The notes under the pieces were generated by a model, which was not told where the DNA came from, ran no database searches, and saw only the letters and a program-made list of their open reading frames with translations. Positions 60,178-64,000 of a stretch of DNA of 64,000 nucleotides are shown piece after piece (position 1 is the stretch's first letter; each line of letters starts with the position of its first letter). A program made the position numbers and the translations under genes. The DNA comes from CAZGUX01 sp046160045 (lineage in GTDB: Bacteria; Acidobacteriota; Terriglobia; Bryobacterales; Bryobacteraceae). The stretch spans positions 10,677 through 74,676 of the forward strand of contig JBJXGR010000014.1 of assembly GCA_046160045.1 (NCBI GenBank). The letters run 5' to 3'.

Positions 60178-61911
60178 ATGCACCGAACGGCGCTTCTGGC
60201 TCTGACATTCGGGCTCACCGCCGCCGCGCAGCATGTGTGGCGTCCCATCGTGATGGGTAAGCATGGAATGGTGGCCGCCGAACATCCGCTCCAGGCCCTG
60301 GCCGGAGCCCGCGTGCTCGAGAGCGGCGGCAACGCCTTCGGCGCGGCCGCCGCGGTGTTCTACACAACCGCCGTCGTCGAACAGCACCAATCCGGCCTCG
60401 GCGGCAGTGCCTTCGTTCTCGCTTACGTGGCGAAACTCAACCGCGTCGCGTTTTTGAACGGCAACTGCTTCGCGCCCAAACTGGCGACGGCGGAATATTT
60501 CCGGAAACTCGGGAAAATTCCGGCGGACGGGCCGCTTGCGAGCGAGGTCCCCGGCGCGGTTGCCGCCTTCGACGTTTTGGTAAAAACCTACGGGAGCCGC
60601 AACACCGGCCAACTGCTCGACACGGCCATCGACGCCGCCGAGGGACATCCGCTCACGCTGTTCAACGCAAGGCAGGCGGCCGAAGCCGTTTCCTTCCTGA
60701 GCCGCTTTCCGCTCACCGCGTCGGTCTTTCTCAAAGGCGGAGGCCCGCCGGAACCCGGGGACATGCTGGTGCAGAGGGACCTCGCCCGCACGCTTCGCGC
60801 CATCGCCGCCCAAGGGCCGGAAATCTTCTATCGCGGCGAACTGGCGCGGTCCATCGACCAGTTCGAGCGATCGAACGGCGGGCTCATCCGGCTGGAGGAC
60901 TTGAACGACTTTCAGCCCGAAGCCGCCGAACCCCTCAAGGTCGCCTACAAGGGCTACGACGTCTACGGCTGTCCTCCGAACTCGCAGGGCATCGTGATGC
61001 TCATGGCGCTAAAGCTGCTCGAGGGATATGATCTGAAAGCCCTCGGCCACAACTCGGCGGAGTACCTGGACGTCATCACCGAAGCGCTGAAGCTCGCGTT
61101 TGCCGACAGAGACCGCTACATCGCCGATCCGCGCTTCGTCAAAGATATCCCCGTGGCCGCTCTGCTGAGCGAGGACTATGCGCGCGTGCGCCGTAGCCTG
61201 ATTCGCACCGATCGGGCCATGGAAGGGGTGCCGCCGGCCGGAGATCCCCGCCATTTTCGCGCCACGGCTGCAGGCCCTCCCGCCGTTCGTCGCCGGGGCC
61301 TCGCGGCGGAAGGCGATACCTCTTCGTTCAGCATCGCGGACCGCTTCGGCAATGTCGTCTCGGCCACGCACAGCGTCAACGGCAATTTCGGGAACGGCAT
61401 GCTGGTGGAAGGGTTTTTGATGAACAACCGGTTGCCCTACTTCAGCCTCGACGAGAAGGATGTCAATCGGCTGGAACCGCGCAAGCGGACGCGTCACACC
61501 ATCACGCCGGCCCTGGCGCTACGGAATGGAAAGCCGGTGCTCGCCTGGAACACGCCGGGAGGCGACAACCAACCGCAGGCCATGCTGCAGGCTTTCCTGA
61601 ATGTCGTCGAGTTCGGCATGAACCTCCAACAGGCCCTCGAATCGCCTTCGGCGACCACGAACATGTTTCAGGCATCCATGTTTCCTCATCCGGTGGGCGA
61701 CCGGCTGACCCTCCCCCGCGTGCTGGCCGAGAGGGCGGCGGCGGCGTTGAAAGCCAAAGGCCATCGGGTGGAGGCCGCCCCGATGCAGCAGCCGTACTTT
61801 GCCCAGCCGTCCGGTGTGGGGGCGGTGAAAATGATCCGCATCGACCCCGCTACCGGACTCCTGATGGGCGGAGTCAGCCCCGCCAAAGACGACTACGTGA
61901 TTGGATGGTGA
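60178..61911 (+). CDS. ggt: Gamma-glutamyltransferase family protein
   Basis: This is a 577-residue protein with a signal peptide (MHRTALLALTFGLTAAAQ). The GGT Ntn-hydrolase fold is shown by GMVAAEHPLQALAGARVLESGGNA, SGLGGSAFVLAY and, at about residue 380, GDTSSFSIADRFGNVVSATHSVNG, where the Thr after GD is the autocleavage site and nucleophile. TRHTITPALAL and WNTPGGDNQPQAMLQ are typical of the small subunit. It should cleave gamma-glutamyl bonds (glutathione or gamma-glutamyl peptides) in the periplasm. A TATACT hexamer 7 nt before the ATG suggests a very short or no leader. Confidence 0.92.
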   Translation: MHRTALLALTFGLTAAAQHVWRPIVMGKHGMVAAEHPLQALAGARVLESGGNAFGAAAAVFYTTAVVEQHQSGLGGSAFVLAYVAKLNRVAFLNGNCFAPKLATAEYFRKLGKIPADGPLASEVPGAVAAFDVLVKTYGSRNTGQLLDTAIDAAEGHPLTLFNARQAAEAVSFLSRFPLTASVFLKGGGPPEPGDMLVQRDLARTLRAIAAQGPEIFYRGELARSIDQFERSNGGLIRLEDLNDFQPEAAEPLKVAYKGYDVYGCPPNSQGIVMLMALKLLEGYDLKALGHNSAEYLDVITEALKLAFADRDRYIADPRFVKDIPVAALLSEDYARVRRSLIRTDRAMEGVPPAGDPRHFRATAAGPPAVRRRGLAAEGDTSSFSIADRFGNVVSATHSVNGNFGNGMLVEGFLMNNRLPYFSLDEKDVNRLEPRKRTRHTITPALALRNGKPVLAWNTPGGDNQPQAMLQAFLNVVEFGMNLQQALESPSATTNMFQASMFPHPVGDRLTLPRVLAERAAAALKAKGHRVEAAPMQQPYFAQPSGVGAVKMIRIDPATGLLMGGVSPAKDDYVIGW

Positions 61912-61943
61912 TCCTCACAACGCCCTGATACAATCCGGGTGGC

Positions 61944-62441
61944 ATGTTTACCGCTCGAACGGTTTTCGTCGAGTCTCGAAGCGCCGACAGTGCTTCGTAC
62001 GAACTGGTGCCCGCAAGCGAGGAAGCGCAGCGGGTGTGCGGTTTGTTCCTCGAGTTCCTGGCTCACCGGCCGCCGCAGTTTCGCGAACGGCTCGCGTTCG
62101 TTACCAGGGGCGACTACGAACTGGACTGGAACGCGGCCCCGGGAGGAGCGGCCTTCGCCGCCATTTACCAGAACGGCGAGCCTTTGTCGATGGGCGTGCT
62201 GCTCAGCGGCGTCCATCCGGAGGTGGATGACCAGATGTTGAGCGCGCTTCGCAGCACCGTACTGGAAATGGCCGTGCCGGCCGAAGCCGGCCAACTCGCC
62301 TCAGCCGAAGAGCGGCCTCTGCTGTTGAACGTCGTGTTTCCCGGTTCGCCCGAGTCGACGCCTGCTCTCCAGTTGCTGACCACGGCGCTGGCGTCGGTAT
62401 ACTTCCGGTGCATTCACCAGATTCACCGCGAGGAGAACTGA
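61944..62441 (+). CDS. Protein of unknown function, 165 aa
   Basis: This 165-residue protein starts at ATG 61944, 32 nt after ggt, with TACAAT 9 nt upstream. It is acidic-to-neutral and predicted alpha/beta: ASYELVPASEEAQRVCGLFLEFLAHRPPQFRERLAFVTRG resembles a helix-strand unit, and the C-terminal LLNVVFPGSPESTPALQLLTTALASVYFRCI is hydrophobic. No signal peptide or catalytic motif is recognised. Codon-position composition looks like real coding sequence. Confidence 0.65.
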   Translation: MFTARTVFVESRSADSASYELVPASEEAQRVCGLFLEFLAHRPPQFRERLAFVTRGDYELDWNAAPGGAAFAAIYQNGEPLSMGVLLSGVHPEVDDQMLSALRSTVLEMAVPAEAGQLASAEERPLLLNVVFPGSPESTPALQLLTTALASVYFRCIHQIHREEN

Positions 62442-62442
62442 G

Positions 62443-62539
62443 CCGCGACCGTAAGGGAGCGGTGGCTGTTTGTCCCCGATTGCGTGAAAACATACAGCCC
62501 CTGGGCGTCCCCGATTTCTTCACACCGTCACGGTCGCGG
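62443..62539. repeat. Interspersed-repeat-like element with terminal inverted repeats
   Basis: CCGCGACCGT (62443-62452) and ACGGTCGCGG (62530-62539) are perfect 10-bp inverted ends of a 97-bp unit. Inside, GTCCCCGATT occurs twice (near 62472 and 62508). It is non-coding, between convergent genes. The CGACCGTnAGGGAGCGG-like left part resembles repeats I recall from Solibacter-type genomes. Confidence 0.5.
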
Positions 62540-62572
62540 ATCTAAGAAAACAGTTTGCCCACATCCGCGGTT

Positions 62573-63388
62573 CTAGCCGGGCCACTGCTCCTTGTGCCAG
62601 TCCGTTCGCTCCCCTCGCGGCCGAGCCCGGAATTCGCGCGCAAACTTCACGAAGTTGTTGACGACTGCCTCAAATACCACCTTCCCCTTCTCCGCCGTCG
62701 CCTTGGTCGGATCCCCGAGAACACCACTTTTGCTGAACCGGCTCCAATGGTCCATCAGAAGCGAACGTGACCCCTCCATCAGGTCCAGCCAGACGAAGTC
62801 GGATTCGGGCAGGTTCATATCTTTCTTCGCCTTGTCCATCTGCACGCGCTCCGCGTCCAGATAGAGGTAAACCGACGTTTCGAGTTCGCAAGCGTGTGCC
62901 ATCCCGCCGCGCCCGGTCTCGCGCACCTGGCGGATTTCCTCGGGAGCCAGCGACGGCCAGATGAAGGCCGTACACAACGCATTGGATTCAAGGACTGTGC
63001 GGCGCGCCACCAACTCCAGGATCGGCATGTTCGAACCGTGACCGTCGGCGATCATGATGCGCTCGAAACCGTGATGCGCCACGCTCTTGGTCACATCGAG
63101 CACGAAATGGAGCAGGTGCTCCATGCGAATATCGATGGTGCCGGGAAAATCCATGTGGTGGGTTTCGAATCCGAATGGAATGAGAGGCAGCAGGAGAATG
63201 TCACCGCCGGCGCGCCGCGCCGATTCCTCGCAGATCGACCAGATCAGGAAGTTGTCGACGTCGAGCGGCAGGTGCGGCCCGTGGTCTTCAACCGAACCGA
63301 TTGGCACTACCACGATTGGCTGACGTTGGACGGCCTCGCCCATTTCGGGCCAGGTCAGGTGCTGGTACAGGTAAGGTTTTCGCTGCAT
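62573..63388 (-). CDS. Creatininase-family amidohydrolase
   Basis: This is a 271-residue protein. VVVPIGSVEDHGPHLPLDVDN carries the family's Glu, Asp-His and His-x-x-x-Asp metal ligands, IMIADGHGSNMPIL the DGHG(G/S)N motif, and MAHACELETSVYLYLD the second metal-binding Glu region. Members hydrolyse creatinine or cyclic/formylated amides (for example the MftE and FAPy deformylase subfamilies). No signal peptide. GGAG precedes the ATG. Substrate not predictable. Confidence 0.9.
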   Translation of the reverse strand: MQRKPYLYQHLTWPEMGEAVQRQPIVVVPIGSVEDHGPHLPLDVDNFLIWSICEESARRAGGDILLLPLIPFGFETHHMDFPGTIDIRMEHLLHFVLDVTKSVAHHGFERIMIADGHGSNMPILELVARRTVLESNALCTAFIWPSLAPEEIRQVRETGRGGMAHACELETSVYLYLDAERVQMDKAKKDMNLPESDFVWLDLMEGSRSLLMDHWSRFSKSGVLGDPTKATAEKGKVVFEAVVNNFVKFAREFRARPRGERTDWHKEQWPG

Positions 63389-63476
63389 GTCTCCGGTTGA
63401 TTGTCTGCTGCAGAGGGGCGGGAGTGCAACTGCGCCGGAGGTCGAAGCGAGTCTTGGAGGACGCGGGGACGACGGA

Positions 63477-63716
63477 TTAGAAGTGCCGTTGTTCGTGGAT
63501 CGCTTGGCCGCGAAGACGCTTCTTCACGGGAACCAATAACGATTCCAGGGCGCCCGGATCGGCGAGAATATCTTCTTCCAGTTCCGCGAACTCACGCTCG
63601 AGGATGGATCGCTCGATCGAGACTCCGATACCGGCATTCCCGGTTTCGTCCCGTCTGCGATCAATGGTGGCGAGCACGTCCGCTCCGGATCTCAATCTGT
63701 ACGTTGCGCTCGTCAT
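63477..63716 (-). CDS. Small protein of unknown function, 79 aa
   Basis: This is a 79-residue protein, ATG 63716, with GGAGG 9 nt upstream, a good start signal. It has an N-terminal beta-like piece (SATYRLRSGADVLATID), then SIERSILEREFAELEEDILAD as an acidic helix and a basic tail. It might be the antidote or DNA-binding half of a small system, but no partner is seen. Family not recognised. Confidence 0.6.
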   Translation of the reverse strand: MTSATYRLRSGADVLATIDRRRDETGNAGIGVSIERSILEREFAELEEDILADPGALESLLVPVKKRLRGQAIHEQRHF

Positions 63717-64000
63717 GGCTTTTCGCCTCCGCTATTCTTATCGCATTCCTGATGCCAAAGTTGCGCGAATCCTCGGTTCAATTCGTAAGTTACTGAAAAA
63801 ACTCCATCTGTGGTGGATTCAGGCGGCCGTGGATCGTCGCCCAAAGTTCCAAAACGGGGCGTGATGACAACCAAAATAGTACATTCTGCCCGCAGAATGG
63901 ACACGCATCGGGGGCTTGTTCGAGCAGTTGGCAGTGGGTTGCCGTCCAGGTCACCCTTCCGGATCCAGGACCAGATTGGCGGAAGCCAGTGGGAGTCGAA
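63717..64000. other. Window end, no gene called, one short palindrome
   Basis: No convincing gene is seen. CATTCTGC (63882-63889) and GCAGAATG (63892-63899) form an 8-bp inverted repeat with a two-base centre, upstream of the small minus-strand gene. It could be an operator. Confidence 0.35.

Overview
The window looks like chromosomal DNA from an Acidobacteriota bacterium, most likely of the Solibacter/Bryobacter kind. This is inferred from gene content: a DUF1080 exported protein, an SBBP-repeat secreted protein with triplicated Cys-containing C-terminal domains, a Tat-exported CoxMLS-type molybdenum hydroxylase, a matrixin-like protease with IPT-type repeats, a tiny AT-hook protein and a generally GC-rich sequence. 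No rRNA or other decisive marker is present.

Layout. 1-2353: the 3' part of an exported CARDB plus LCAT-like lipase gene. 2354-4424: remnant of a mobile element, with a degraded RepA-like fragment, a P27-terminase-like small gene and a tyrosine integrase whose stop codon lies 8 nt before an intact tRNA-Ile2(CAT). 4554-7147: an MBOAT plus AlgX/AlgJ-like pair for polysaccharide O-acetylation. 7159-13455 (minus strand): a DUF1326 protein, a molybdenum hydroxylase operon (2Fe-2S, Mo, FAD subunits, then a Cys-rich small protein) and a TPR lipoprotein-like periplasmic protein. 13713-22329: an SSS symporter, an APC permease, the AT-hook protein, phhB plus a serine hydrolase-NamZ fusion, a DUF1080 protein, and an NRAMP-UspA fusion under a candidate palindromic operator. 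22445-33722: a metalloprotease pair, an SDR, an exported PHP-like protein, the giant SBBP protein and murA.

34145-58224 is the accessory heart of the window. Two proteins built from YYQG-type repeats (one a nearly perfect 99-bp minisatellite) and a structured-RNA leader precede a hybrid NRPS-PKS locus: TEII, C-A-PCP, KS-AT-KR-ACP, a free methyltransferase, C-A with a guanidinoacetate-methyltransferase (GAMT)-like domain, a separate ORF with the missing A-domain C-terminus plus PCP, C-A-nMT-PCP, and C-A-PCP. Genes overlap by ATGA or nearly abut, so they are probably one operon. The subunits carry recognisable N- and C-terminal docking-like tails. No integrated terminal thioesterase, phosphopantetheinyl transferase, transporter or regulator is visible.

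The whole locus, with a VOC gene after it, is bracketed by two direct copies (43 of 45 identical) of the junction between the 3' end of a CPBP-protease gene and the 5' end of murA. One copy starts the real murA (33697-33741). The other is a 22-codon murA stub just after the CPBP gene (58850-58894). This suggests that about 25 kb was inserted between CPBP and murA with duplication of the junction.

58880-63716 returns to housekeeping-like genes: CPBP protease, gamma-glutamyltransferase, a small unknown protein, a creatininase-family amidohydrolase and a small unknown protein, with several notable inverted repeats between them. All calls are from reading the sequence. No database search was run.
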